Position numbers and translations under genes: made by a program. A stretch of DNA of 64,000 nucleotides from positions 2,728,001-2,792,000 of the forward strand of contig JAPFFF010000004.1 of the NCBI GenBank assembly GCA_039105265.1, in the 5' to 3' direction. The stretch comes from Tritrichomonas musculus. Its lineage: Eukaryota > Parabasalia > Tritrichomonadida > Tritrichomonadidae. Within the stretch, counting starts at the first letter, position 1. Each line of letters begins with the position of its first letter. The notes beneath the pieces were generated by a model. That model made no database searches. It had not been told where the DNA came from and saw only the letters and a program-made list of their open reading frames with translations. This document shows positions 21,966-33,853 of the stretch, in pieces.

Positions 21966-23007
21966 TAGACCTTGAAAGCGGTACCCACCCGACCCCTTTT
22001 GACAGGTCCTTCTTGGGTAGGGTCATTTTTTACCATGGTAGGAAAATACCATATTACCTAAAGGTAAAATTTACCCGGCCATTTATAAAGATGGTAAATT
22101 TTTACCAGACCATTTCTTTAATGATATTATTATTATTCTTGTCAGATATTCTATTGATAATATTTGAGATGCAATTTGCTTCGATATCAAATGTTTGGAT
22201 GATATCAATATAAGTGATTCCAAAAAAATTCATTTTTCATATGAATTTTTATTCTCAAAAAACAAACTTTTGTATAATAAAATTGACTTTTTCACCAAAA
22301 AGAGAGTTTATAATAATATGTATTATTATAATATCAAAAAAAAAAAAAAATTGAAATTGAATTTATATCAGCTTTTTCAGAGGAAAACTTCCTTAAAGTT
22401 TGAATCAGATATTGAAAATGAATCAAGAAATCAAAATTTTTAAGGTACAAATCCAGTACGTTATTTTTTGAACAGGAGAACGTTTATAATTTGAATAGTT
22501 GCATGTCTCTGAAAAAGTTTAAATTGACTAGGTTTGTTTTTGACACTTATTTTACAATTTTAATAAATATTATGACATGTTATATGAAATGGATGAAAAT
22601 AATCGTTTTTTATTTAACATGTCATTTTATTCTTTGAGAATGTCAAAAAAAATTGCGGTTACTAAACGTACTGGATTTGTACCTTAATGAAAAAAATTAA
22701 TATTTATTATTTATTATTATAAATTAAATGAATAATTAAAGAAAAATAATCGGGTAATACTTAAACTCTTCACTTGAATGGTGGGTAATTACACTACCCG
22801 AAAAAAACGGGTATCCCTTTCGGCCGTATGCCGTAATTGAAGATTTTTTTATGTAAAGTATTCAAAAAGTTGCACTTTTGCCGTGCGCCGTAGAAATTTT
22901 GTAAAATAAACTATTCAATGAACGACCAAATAGCCGTATTTTACAAAACCGCCGAAGGGCTAAAAAACGGGTCGGGTCCATTTTTTAGGTTACCATTAGA
23001 AGGTAAT
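21966..23007. mobile_element. MULE-like MITE (TAGACCTT ends)
   Basis: The ends TAGACCTTGAAAGCGGTACCC and, read from the right, ATTACCTTCTAATGGTAACC are inverted, each followed by a CCCGACCC box. ATAGAAAA flanks both sides (21958-21965 and 23008-23015). Two ends of the same type, with a 9-bp duplication, occur at 32857-33844. The subterminal region 22800-22975 has GC-rich CGGCCGTATGCCG-type repeats. Short frames inside are not supported as genes. Confidence 0.7.
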
Positions 23008-23040
23008 ATAGAAAATTAATATGTGATATGTTATATAAAA

Positions 23041-24640
23041 ATATGGTAGACTTTTTTTTTGAACAATTTGGTGGACCTTTTACAACTTTCAAATTTGAAT
23101 TTTATTTTGAAAAAATTATATATAGTTGGTGGACATAATTATGTTTTTGGGACATAATCATGTTTGCTCAACTTTTTGAATGGTACACAAAAATAAAACA
23201 CATTTTTCTCAATACTTTTTAAAGATAATTTGATAATATTATATACTATATTAATGTATTTTATGTACATCATTATTTAATTAAATGAGCTATTATATTT
23301 GTGATTTATATGAAATTTTGCCATTTATGTAAAAAAAAGTCAAAATGCTTATTTTATTCTCAATAATTGAAACTTGGGATTTAATAATAATATCATTAAT
23401 TCATAATCAGTAATGATATAATTTTGTCAGATATTTGATATCTAAAAACTTTCATATAAGAAAATTTTGATGCACAAAATAAAGTTAAAAATCATATCAC
23501 TTTTTTGTTTTTTTCCAATAAAAAATAAAAACTTTTAAATTTTTATTTAAATATTATATATAATGCATATAGTATAATGATATCGAAAGAATAAAATTGG
23601 TGGTTCTACTCAAGATCTATTACCTTAATGAAAAAGAGTAACTTCTGAAATAACTTAAAAAGACTTTCAATTTTAGACATTGAGAAATTATTTTCATTAT
23701 TTTAATAGTTCTTCTATACTTACCTAATATTTATTGATTAATTGCTATTTTTAATGCTATTATAATAGAAAAAATAAAAAAGTGAAATTTGTATATTTCT
23801 TAGAAAAACCTGAAATCTTGATGGGCAACAATGATTTTTAGAGGATTAAAAATATATTTCATTGTATGTGTTATCAAATAATGTAATTCTGAAATCATAT
23901 CAATTATGCATGAGTGATTTATGAATGATTTTGAATGAAAAAAAGAAAAATGAAATTTTTCCAAGATTGATTCTTTTTCAACCATATTATTATATTTAAT
24001 ATATTATATGCATCATATAGATGATTAATACTGCATCTAATTTGAAATAAAATAAACTCATTTTTCAAAATTAGTAATTTTGTATGAATGATTTTTGTCA
24101 TATTTTGAAAACACTTTTTCTTTTTATATAATTATTATTTCAATAAATTTTTTTTCTAAAATATAATATATACATTATATTCTAAAATAATAACTATGTT
24201 AGAGCAAATTAAAGCAACCTTTTTTTTATGGTAAAAGTATGAAATGTGATATGAAATGAGTTTTTTGAGTAGTGAAATGAAAATGAAACCATTTTTTCTA
24301 ATTATCTATTTTATTTCAATAAATAATAATGATACATTTTAATTATAGATAAAAAGTAAATTCTATTTTTTTTCAAATAATAAAAAAATATTCAGAAATT
24401 AAAAATTCGATATCATATTTATGATCAAATTTAGTTTGATAAAAGTGAATGAAAATCGGGGAATAGAATGTATCCAATATGATATTAATTGTTCTACAAT
24501 TGTTTTTTTAAAAGTCCAATTTGAATATATAGAAATGATGTGAAAACATAATTATGTCTCCAAAACAGAATTATGTCCACCAACTATATGCTTTCTGAAA
24601 ATTGAATATTGTAATAATGAAAATTATTCGAATTTCTCCT
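23041..24640. mobile_element. Degraded ~1.6-kb element with subterminal inverted repeats
   Basis: The left end starts GGTAGACTT, then GTGGACCTTTTACAAC. About 70 bp inward is TATAGTTGGTGGACATAATT, repeated inverted near 24567-24590 as AATTATGTCCACCAACTATA. The outer right terminus is decayed (ATTGAATATTGTAAT), so the right edge is approximate. A third copy of this terminus is the fragment at 5032-5130. The interior is extremely AT-rich and non-coding. Confidence 0.6.
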
Positions 24641-24786
24641 TAAATTTAGATATTTTAATAATTAAACATTTATACTTTTTAATAAAATAATTAAATTAAA
24701 TAATCTTCAATACAAATCAAGATAAAAATATTTTAAAAAAAGGTGATGTGAAAACATTTTTTTGTCAACAAACTATAATCCAAAAA

Positions 24787-25041
24787 ATGTCGAATAAACA
24801 ATTGCCACAACAAAAAGATATCGATATAGATACAAAAATCATTCAAGATATTATCAACGCACAAAATAAGATTTTTGAAGAAGATTCACGTCATATCATT
24901 GAAAACTGCTGTAAAAAAGAACATATTCATTCTTTAAAGAAAAAAATTGAAGCATATTTTATAGAACAAAAATTATATTATGAAATAGTAAGGATACTGC
25001 TTTCAAATGAAGATATTATAAATTCTGATACTAAGGAATAG
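24787..25041 (+). pseudogene. 5' part of an interrupted host gene (continues at 35336)
   Basis: From ATG 24787 the frame runs through a lysine-rich, helical N-terminus. It continues to the 8-bp duplication CTAAGGAA (25031-25038), where a large element begins and supplies a stop at 25039. The same frame phase resumes after the second CTAAGGAA at 35336-35343. The two pieces were therefore one gene before the insertion. No domain is visible in this part. The gene's likely nature is discussed under its 3' part. Confidence 0.75.
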
Positions 25042-25136
25042 GGATGGGAAACGGGCACCGGGCGGGCAATGGGCCCGAAATAAACGTACTTCCCGGACAC
25101 GCCCGGGCAAATTTACGGGCAAAATGGGCTGCCCGG

Positions 25137-25305
25137 AGTAGTATAGTGAAAACGCCCAAAAAGGACTACGCCCTTTTTGTTCGTTTTCCAATGATTTTAG
25201 AACATCACATTTTAGCAGGAGTTTTCACACTGAATTCTCAGCATTCTAATAGCTATCAGAATAATGGCAGGTATATTTTTATTTAATTTTTTATCTCATC
25301 TAAAA
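25137..25305 (+). repeat. Maverick left terminal inverted repeat
   Basis: 169 bp matching 31789-31957 in inverse orientation with no visible difference. Its inner end TTATCTCATCTAAA lies immediately before the first genes on both sides and so probably acts as their initiator/promoter region. Confidence 0.88.
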
Positions 25306-25811
25306 TGTTTGAAAGATTAAATGTCATTGCGAAATATAATTCAATAATTGATTTAAATTATTTTACAGATACTATTAATAAACTTTATTCTATGACTTGT
25401 GAAATGAAAAGTATAAATGAAGAAGAATTAGATGTTTATAAAAAAGCAAATGAATTAGATAAATTTTATGAAGAAAAGAAAGGTAGAAAACCAAAGCATA
25501 ACAATATGGTATTAGTGTTTATTGAAAAAGAATATAAACTATTCAATCCAACAGATTGGAATAAATTCTTAATTAATCCTCGTTTTTATGACACTAAGAG
25601 AGTTGCGAGTGAATTAGCAAAAGAAGGCTGTGAATTAATTAGCGAATATAAGAATGGACAAACACCTATCCGATATAAATATAACAATAAGATTTATTGT
25701 GTCAAATTTAAGAACTGGAAGCATAATCATTATCGTCCTCATTTAGGTCAATTTCCTGGAGCACATGATTGGGATGAATATCATGCAAGAATGGGACATA
25801 ATATTAAGTAA
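25305..25811 (+). CDS. Maverick fossil part: 168-aa protein of unknown function
   Basis: Frame starting right at the inner edge of the left terminal repeat. Basic, Lys/Tyr-rich, no membrane segment; ends in a His-rich stretch (HNHYRPHLGQFPGAHDWDEY). I do not recognise a domain. Its position next to the terminus and the shared TCATCTAAA leader place it with the element's genes. Confidence 0.55.
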   Translation: MFERLNVIAKYNSIIDLNYFTDTINKLYSMTCEMKSINEEELDVYKKANELDKFYEEKKGRKPKHNNMVLVFIEKEYKLFNPTDWNKFLINPRFYDTKRVASELAKEGCELISEYKNGQTPIRYKYNNKIYCVKFKNWKHNHYRPHLGQFPGAHDWDEYHARMGHNIK

Positions 25812-25884
25812 ATTATAAATTTATTTTTATACTCAAGATTTTTTCAGAAAAAGTTTAAAATTTTATAATTATCAATTAAATCTA

Positions 25885-26052
25885 GTCTCAATTACTTCAG
25901 CTCTGAATTAGTTCAGCTCTCAATTACTTCAGCTCTGAATTAGTTCAGCTCTCAATTACTTCAGCTCTCAATTTAATTCAGCTCTCAATTCCCAACACCC
26001 TCTCAATTAATTCTAGTCTCAATTAATTCTAGTCTCAATTAATTCAGCTCTC
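25885..26052. repeat. Tandem repeat between Maverick parts
   Basis: Repeats of CAATTACTTCAGCTCT / GAATTAGTTCAGCTCT type, about 18-19 bp each, fill the gap before the polymerase region. Confidence 0.75.
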
Positions 26053-26196
26053 AAAAATATGGTTACATATTAATAAAGAGAACAATTTTTTTCACATAGC
26101 ATTTCTCTATTATTTTTAAATTAACTTTTTCAATTTTTTCTCAAATATTTTTAGATTTAATATTTGTTTTAAATTAATAATTTATCTCATCTAAAA

Positions 26197-29139
26197 ATGA
26201 AAGCAGTAAGTACTGAGAAATTATTCGAATTATTTAAAATTGTTAATCCTTCTGCTACTACTTTGGAGGAATATGAAAAACTTCCATTTGTGAAAGATGT
26301 AAGAAAAGCATTAATTGATGAAATTAAAGATTATTTAGCAGAAACTAATTATAAAGGGCCTTTTGAATATGACCCAATTTTCTATTATTTTATGGGAATT
26401 GATGCTGCTATGAATAAGAATAAAGATTTGCTGAAAGAATTGCCAGCTCATGCTAAGAAACTAAAAGAGTATCATCATTTTAACCCAAAAACTGATGCTG
26501 ATGAATTTCTCCAGTTAACGCCAGCTGAAGAAAATAAGCAAGTTATGCAATCATTTAAAGAATGGAAGGAACAAGAATCTTCACAGAAAGAAGTAGTTGA
26601 TGATATAATTGACCACCTACTTAGACACAAAACTAATTGGCGCATTGATTTTACTAAATTAACTAATGTAGGTATAGAACTAATATTTGAGCCATTAAAG
26701 AATTTCTTTCAAGAACACATTTTAACTCTTCCTATTATTGGGAAATACAAGATACAATTTAAAGTTAATGGACAGTGGCATACAAAACCATTAGATGAAG
26801 AATCTTTAAATCAACTAATGAAGAATTTAGAAGAAAGGCATTTGTTATTCGACTTAGATACAACTCCAGCTGAATACTTTTACGAAGATGGAGGTAGCAA
26901 GTTACCTGATTGGTCAATGTTTGATGAAATTAGGTTTAATGAATATCAGAAATTTGATAGTAGCAATGATAGAGGTGGCTCATTCTTTAGATATTTAATC
27001 AAACCAGATGTACCTAAAATGATTATTGAATATTTGAATAGATTACAGATATTTGATACTTTAGTTGAAGGTAAGTCACAACGAAAAGAATTAGATGATA
27101 ACTGTTTTGTTTATGCACTTAAGCAAACTGGTCAGTACGATGAAGAGACTTTAAATAAGATTCGTTTAAGAATTAATAGAAGATATCTTTCACAAGGATG
27201 TATTGAACAAATTTGTAATGAATTCAAGATACAAATTAAATTAACTTTCATAAATGAAAAGGCAAAGAAAGTAAAAGAACAAGTTTATTCAGTTAAGAAT
27301 CATGTAAAGAAGAATTATTTAGGAGTTGCTAATCCAGAGTCAAATAGAATTCATCACATGAATATTTATGAGTCACATTACTTTCTAGAGGAAGTTACAC
27401 CATTTTCAACTGATTATATAAAGAATTTATCCGATAGAACTGATGAGCAATTCAACAAAGAATTTAAAGGAGACCATTTCATTAATGCTAGATACTATAT
27501 GAAATCATCTAACTTAGTTAGAACTTTGATGCAAAATGGATATTTTGTACCAATTACTTTTGGTGAAGCAATGATTCTAAAAACAACGTTTTATGATGAT
27601 GTTAAGAAAGATTTGGACAGTATCAATTTAGATTATGACCCTGAACACTGTACTCAATTGATTGCACCATCTAATTGGAAAACCAAAGATAAGATAACGA
27701 ATTACTGGTATGCAGACTTTGAAGCTGACGTAAGTGGTACAATTCATAAACCTTATATGGTAGTATTACAGAATGAATCTGGAGAAATTAATAAATGTTG
27801 GAAAGGTGAAGATTGTGCACTTAAATTATTGAAGTATTTAGAGGATGGAGATGTGGTTTATTTTCATAATTTAGCTTATGATATCAGAATGTTGGCACAA
27901 TATGGAATAAATAAATCAATTATCAAAGGAAGTAAAGTTATGAAGGCAGATATTAAGTTCGAACGTAAGACTATTCATTTTAGAGACTCATATCCAATGA
28001 TTTCATCTAAGTTAAGTGATTTTCCAGCTATGTTCAACTTGCCCAAAGTACAGAAAGAAATCTTCCCATACAAGTATTACACATTGGAAAGATTAAAGAC
28101 AAATATTGGCATAATCAGTGAAGCAGGTAAAGATGAGGACAAAGAGTGGACAGAAGAAGATTATAAATTATTCAATTCTAATATTGATTCTATTAAAGGT
28201 TGCAGATTATCTGATACAGAATTTGATATGTACAAATACTGTGAATTTTACTGTAAGCAAGATGTGAACATTCTTCGTTTAGGATTTAATGCATTTCGTG
28301 AAGGATTCTTGAAAGATTTCAAAATTGACCCATATAAATTCATTTCAATCTCAGCTTTAGCTAATGAAGTATTCAATCAGAATGTTTACTATAATCATAA
28401 TCTTTATAAAGTTGGTGGTGTTGTTAGACATTTTATGTCTCATGCTATTTATGGTGGAAGATGCATGACTGCTTATAATAAGAAATGGCATACCACTAAA
28501 CCTTTAAGTGATTTTGATGCAGTCTCATTATATCCTTCAGCTATGGCTAGACTGAAGACAGTGAAAGGTATTCCTAAAGTGATTCAACCAGAAGAGCTTA
28601 ACATGAATTTTCTCTCAAAAGTTGATGCTTATGTTGTTGAGATTAGAATTACAAAAGTGAACAAACACTACGCATTTCCATTAATTGTTCAGAAAACTAA
28701 AGAAGGTCTTAACTTAAATAACGACAACATAACAGACCCTGTCACGATGGTAGTCGATAACATTGCTTTGGAGGATTTAATTAATTTTCAGAAAATAGAA
28801 TTTGAACTAATTAAAGGCTATTATTGGAATAGCGGAACTGATGATACAATTCAGAAAGTCATTAGACATATTTTCAATAAAAGATTAGAATACAAGAAAC
28901 AAAAGAATCCTCTTCAGCAATTATATAAACTAATCATGAATTCATGTTATGGCAAAACTATCGAGAAACCAGTTGATAAAGATTGGAAATATTTTGATAA
29001 TGAAGAGGATTTAAACAAATATATGTTTAAGAATTATTACAAAATCCTCCAAAGCAATGTTATCGACTACCATCGTTCCATTTCAAGAAGGCGCTCACTT
29101 AGTTGGTGTCACTGGCTCAAATGTAGATTATGCATTTGA
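26197..29139 (+). pseudogene. Maverick fossil part: family B DNA polymerase (protein-primed type)
   Basis: Recognised by the 3'-5' exonuclease signature DFEAD near residue 508, the HNLAYDIRM signature, the YCKQDVNIL signature, the polymerase motif DFDAVSLYPSAM and the KLIMNSCYG motif, in the order usual for protein-primed PolB of Polintons. About 300 N-terminal residues before the exonuclease include a DDNCFVYALKQTG stretch resembling a cysteine-protease/OTU-like entry motif. The leader TTATCTCATCTAAAAATG is the same as before the 168-aa gene. In the living family this enzyme copies the element. Treated as part of a broken copy. Confidence 0.85.
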
Positions 29140-30184
29140 TATTATATTCAAGACAGAAAGAACAGTTAATATACGCGATACAATAGCTCATGTTATGGAA
29201 ACAAGTATGGGCTCGTTTTATTGGGAAGAAGCAACAGGTGTACTTTATAATTACGCTGGAACATATCCAATACGAGTTACTCTTGCTGAATTTGGTGAAG
29301 AAGACCAAATAGCGTTAATGTCAAACGTTATAGCAGAAGAACAACTAATAAAAAGATGTGCTATTGATTGTGGTCCGATTACGGAAGGGACTTCGGATAT
29401 ATCAATTCATTATCTAAAAATTGAAAATAATGTAATTAAACTGGAATACATAATAGGTGATTATGCACTATGTTTTGAAATAAGGATATTATTCTATGAT
29501 ACAGCTGGAAATCCCCATAACATAGTAATAGTATTACATCAGAGGACTGTGTATTTCGACAATTTCAAATTCCCACTATATTATGAAGACACTGTTGATA
29601 TAATATCAAGTCCACTTACATATAACTTCCCAATAGGTGGATATTCCTGGACAACTACTCAGGAATTATTAGATGCTAAACAAGTTTATTCAAGATGCAT
29701 CATGTCCCGAGAATATTTAGCAAAATTTAAGAGTGTAATGTATGGTACTCAATCAAACACAACTATCACTCATTACTGTCCAATAGAGGCTGGTGAGGAG
29801 ATTACTGACTACAAGATTGGTAAACCTGTATATCTATCAGGGCATGTATATAAGTATAATAAAGAAACTAAACGATTCATTAGCAGCACCGCTACTGATA
29901 GTACTGATTGTATCTGTTCAGTTATTATGGATGGAACCTGGAAGGAATTTGTTGGTATCATTACTAGAATCGATAAAGAAAATGGATGTATTACCTTTGC
30001 GACCCATGGCGACTATTTATTCTACGTTGATGACGCAAATCTATACCAGATAGGTGATGTAATACTCTATGATGGAAGAATCCTCGATGAAGATTATGCA
30101 CTAACATTGAAGATACAACAGAGCATAGTAGGGAAAGTAAGCGGAAAAATAAACGAACATTATTTAGCAGTGTTTAAAGCTTAA
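29057..30184 (+). pseudogene. Maverick fossil part: second coding region, function unknown
   Basis: About 375 codons, beta-rich, Thr/Tyr-rich and without membrane segments. The last third repeats a short beta pattern (GKPVYLSGHVY, GDYLFYVDD, GDVILYDGRIL) reminiscent of appendage or structural proteins, but I cannot assign a family. It belongs to the element by position between the polymerase and the minus-strand genes. Confidence 0.5.
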
Positions 30185-30861
30185 ACAACTAATTTTAGGC
30201 TCAAGCCATACTTGATAAACTGGGAATATATATTATTGTAAGCATACTTCATGTCTTCAGTCTTTCCATCTTTAGTGATTAATATTTTTGAAACTTTGGT
30301 AAATTTTGAAGAAGATGAGGTGCAGCCGCAGCCAACATCAGAATCGTCAAGAACAAATTCTACCTTTTCACATTCAGTGAGTAACTTAATCATATCCATT
30401 AACAATTTGCTTTCGCATACAACGTAAGAGTTTACTTTTAGTGGGTTACCTTCATACATCTCAACCAACATCTCTAAGAACTTATTTTTCTTCTCTAATG
30501 TATCTAGTTCAGTGCCTAAATCTATGATGCCTCTTTCCTGAGCTAATAGGGAATTGCTGCTTATTGGTGCTACTGATGGAAATTGAGATTCCTGATTCAT
30601 CATCGGTATATTTGATGTTAGACCATTCGGTTGCATATCTGGTTGGTTGTTGGCTTGAGTAAAATTTACACCTTGATTCAAGGGTTGAACGTTAGGATAC
30701 AATGGTACAGTTTGTGGACGTTGTTGCTCCCCTGTTTGACTCGTTCCTGCAGCGCGCGGAGTAATCTTTATATTAACGTTGGTATTTTGGCTTTGAGTAA
30801 CATTATTATTTGTATCTGTTTCTGAACTTAATATTCGTGCTTGTCTTAATGTGCCTGACAT
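30181..30861 (-). CDS. Maverick fossil part: 226-aa protein with disordered N-terminus
   Basis: The first ~110 residues are Asn/Gln/Thr/Pro-rich and look unstructured. The rest is a compact segment with a DVGCGC cysteine cluster and an alternating hydrophobic pattern. No family recognised. It meets the plus-strand region end to end at 30181-30184. Confidence 0.5.
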   Translation of the reverse strand: MSGTLRQARILSSETDTNNNVTQSQNTNVNIKITPRAAGTSQTGEQQRPQTVPLYPNVQPLNQGVNFTQANNQPDMQPNGLTSNIPMMNQESQFPSVAPISSNSLLAQERGIIDLGTELDTLEKKNKFLEMLVEMYEGNPLKVNSYVVCESKLLMDMIKLLTECEKVEFVLDDSDVGCGCTSSSSKFTKVSKILITKDGKTEDMKYAYNNIYSQFIKYGLSLKLVV

Positions 30862-30894
30862 GATTTAAATAATACAAAAATATATAACATAAGC

Positions 30895-31359
30895 TTAGAT
30901 TAAAATAAAATCATCGAAATCTGTTTTCTGACAATCAGCGACATGCTTTCGAATTTTCTCAACACTCTCATTATTAGAACATTTTCTCATATGTGATGGA
31001 TAATACTTGTTTCCTTTAAATTCCTTTTGATTCAAATAAATATCAAGTATATACATATCTTTCTTGTCCTTGCCATTTGGAAGAGACCTATTATCATTCT
31101 CTTTACATGAAATTATCGGTTGACATCCATAGATTTCTTGAATTCTATCATATCTTATACTTCTTGGTTTACTCTCAGTTCTATCTGTGATAAAGATTGG
31201 TTTAAGACATATTCCATACTTATTCTTAAATGCATCATTGCATTCGAAAAAGACAGAAATAATAGGGTCTACAATGTTATAGTCATTCTTGATGATGTTT
31301 TCTTGTTCGTTAAGCTTGTTGATGAATTTTGTGACAGAGAAGAATTGTGTTGAATTCAT
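30895..31359 (-). CDS. Maverick fossil part: 154-aa protein, unknown function
   Basis: Basic soluble protein with a Lys/Asn-rich centre and no recognised motif. It lies between the 226-aa and the terminal gene on the same strand. Confidence 0.5.
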   Translation of the reverse strand: MNSTQFFSVTKFINKLNEQENIIKNDYNIVDPIISVFFECNDAFKNKYGICLKPIFITDRTESKPRSIRYDRIQEIYGCQPIISCKENDNRSLPNGKDKKDMYILDIYLNQKEFKGNKYYPSHMRKCSNNESVEKIRKHVADCQKTDFDDFILI

Positions 31360-31401
31360 TTCATGCTCAAAAAATTTTAAAAATGTTTAAAAATAAATGA
31401 C

Positions 31402-31779
31402 TTACATATCAATTTGACTTTCATAATATCCATCAAGTTCATAGTCAAATAAATCATACAGTGAATGAATAGAGCTTAAATATGGGTAGTTTTCAATATC
31501 ATTGCAAGCATCCCAAATATTCTTGATTAAAACAGAATATGAATATTCAAACCTAGAATCTGTCGGATATGGTTCTTTCTCTTTCGCATATTTGACTAGA
31601 TAAGGTGCATAGTTATTCAAATCTCGTTTAGTTAGATTCTCAAGAGGCATATTCAAAATGCTTTCTTTAAAGTATTCATATTCATCATATTCGATTTCAT
31701 AAACAGTATCTTGATTTATAACAAATTGGTTTATATCTGGGCAGAAGAATTCGCTACTTCTTTGTGATAAGATTGGCAT
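31402..31779 (-). CDS. Maverick fossil part: 125-aa acidic protein
   Basis: I take the ATG at 31779 rather than the one inside the terminal repeat, because TTATCTCATCTAAAA lies just upstream exactly as for the genes at the other end. Rich in Tyr, Asp and Glu; no domain recognised. Confidence 0.5.
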   Translation of the reverse strand: MPILSQRSSEFFCPDINQFVINQDTVYEIEYDEYEYFKESILNMPLENLTKRDLNNYAPYLVKYAKEKEPYPTDSRFEYSYSVLIKNIWDACNDIENYPYLSSIHSLYDLFDYELDGYYESQIDM

Positions 31780-31788
31780 TGCGATTAT

Positions 31789-31957
31789 TTTTAGATGAGA
31801 TAAAAAATTAAATAAAAATATACCTGCCATTATTCTGATAGCTATTAGAATGCTGAGAATTCAGTGTGAAAACTCCTGCTAAAATGTGATGTTCTAAAAT
31901 CATTGGAAAACGAACAAAAAGGGCGTAGTCCTTTTTGGGCGTTTTCACTATACTACT
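31789..31957 (-). repeat. Maverick right terminal inverted repeat
   Basis: Inverse copy of 25137-25305 with no visible difference, ending CTATACTACT at 31957. Confidence 0.88.
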
Positions 31958-32856
31958 CCCGGGCAAAACGGTTATTTACGTTTTTTCGGGCGAAGCAGTG
32001 CCCGTTTCCTCTTTTTTGGGCAATTGCCCGGGGCTGCCCATTTTCATAAAAAAGAATTTGGTTCGAATATTTTCCGAACTGTTTTTTTTTTTTTTTTTTA
32101 GAAAAAAGCATTGACAAAATAAAGTTTATGAATGATTTTTGTTTAAAAAAATGCATGAATATATTGTATTTTATATTTTAAATATAATTAAATTATAAAA
32201 ATCACATTTACTTATCTGATCACACAAAAATTTCATTTAGATATTATGTCATTAACATAAAAAAGCAAGTTTAACACAACAGTATAATAACATATATGCT
32301 ATTCTAACTATAAGTTCATAAATAAAACTTTTTGGAACAAATAAAATTTTGAGATATATAGGTGGGCCACTTTTTTTTTTGACTTTAAAAAGTTCTTTTT
32401 TTCTTCGAATTTTAAGAATTATTCAGCAATTTCATAATATATATTTATATAACACATATATAATAGGATGCAGTTGTTAAATTAAGTTTTGAACTAATAT
32501 TCATCAACTTTTTTTTTAATACATGATATGCAATATCACAAGTTCAAATGAATTAAAATACATATTTCTATTATTTTATGATATTATCTATGTCATACAT
32601 CAAGAATGATCTGGAAACAATATAAAATAATTAATAGATTTCTCTAAAAAGTTAAAATAAAAGGTATTTTTAATTTTCAGAAGTATATAAAAAAATTGAA
32701 TGTTTTCTTTTTTGATATTTAGTTTCTTCATCTCCCAGGCTTTTTATTGATATAGTTAGTTATAACATAACTTCAAAGATAAAGGTTAGTTGGGAAAACA
32801 TATTCAAAAAGTTGAATTAGTTAACGGAATGATTCAATTTTGGAGCCACTTGGTAA
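31958..32856. other. Body of the hAT-like element
   Basis: A GC-rich, GGGCAATTGCCCGGGG-containing subterminal part is followed by AT-rich non-coding sequence with a T-run at 32081-32100. No gene recognised. Confidence 0.5.
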
Positions 32857-33844
32857 TAGACCTTGTAAGGGGTACCCGATTTACCCATTTTCAATCGGGT
32901 CAAAAATTTTAGGTATATTTTGATCAGGGGTCGCAAATTACCGCCTACCCAAAGCGGTTTTTGACCCGAAATTTTTAAAATTCATTTATCTCAAAATGTG
33001 GAATAAATATTTATATAAAAAAAGGTTTATTAGAAAATTTACAAGCTTTTTAATCCTTTTTAATAAAAATTTTTATTTCATTAGAATAATGCATCTGATA
33101 TTTTTCTCAAAAATTGTTTTTTGAAATTATTTTCTCTATCATTCTATTTAATTACAATTTTTAATATCAGAAAACCTTTTTTCTTGAAAGTTAATTGATT
33201 TTTATTTGTATCGTATTTTTTTCTGATTTTCATTGTCATTTAATTTATTGTTTAGATAACTTATGAAAAGAGAAATAATACATAAATTTAAGTTATGTAA
33301 TATTTTTTTATATTAAGCTTTGAAATCTACAATTTTTAAATAATATTAACTATTCATTTACTTGTTTTATATTTTTTATCTTTTTTACAACATTTATACT
33401 ATGCATTTTAGTTTATTTCACTATTAATTAATGTTACTAATCACTTATATAATAAAAAAAATTTTGGCATTTGGTTCTTTTATTTCATGTTTGAATACAA
33501 TATTAAGATATATTAATAACTATTTCAGATTTTAAAAGATTATCCTGTTTTGACAAACTATTACTTGATTTTCAAATAAAAAATTCTTTTCTAAATAAAA
33601 TTTGAAATATTTCATATAACAAGTCATATCATAAAATTTTATTTTCTAAAATCAAAATTCACTTTAAAAAAATGCATGAATCAATAAAAAATTAATTATA
33701 GAACATGATTTTATAAAAAATAATCCAAAAAATACACTAGAAATAAAAGGGTCAAACGCGAACTCTTCATTTTTTTTTTGGGTAGTGACCCAAAAAAAAA
33801 ATTTGTGGTCGGGTTAATATTTTGGGGTGACCTTTCGAAGGTTT
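32857..33844. mobile_element. 988-bp MULE-like MITE with perfect 9-bp TSD
   Basis: ACTTGGTAA flanks both sides (32848-32856 and 33845-33853). The ends TAGACCTTGTAAGGGGTACC and, from the right, AAACCTTCGAAAGGTCACC are inverted and related to those of 21966-23007. Subterminal CGGGTC boxes occur at both ends. The interior is AT-rich and non-coding. Nine base pairs is the typical Mutator-superfamily duplication. It inserted into the hAT-like element. Confidence 0.8.
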
Positions 33845-33853
33845 ACTTGGTAA

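Larger units (their letters stand above)
25137..31957. mobile_element. Maverick/Polinton fossil, ~6.8 kb, broken copy
   Basis: Termini begin AGTAGTATAG (the AG start usual for Polintons). They are inverted for about 169 bp with no difference that I can see, so the insertion is young. CCCGG abuts both ends (25132-25136, 31958-31962), a 5-bp match where the family makes 5-6 bp duplications. Parts present: a small protein gene, a protein-primed-type family B DNA polymerase region, a second long coding region, and three minus-strand genes. Full Mavericks are about 15-20 kb, so this copy is reduced and broken, with at least one major loss. It inserted into the hAT-like element. Confidence 0.88.

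Noticed and set aside
22013-22443. Two short plus-strand frames
   Set aside because: They lie inside the 21966-23007 MITE and have no protein-like conservation or motif.
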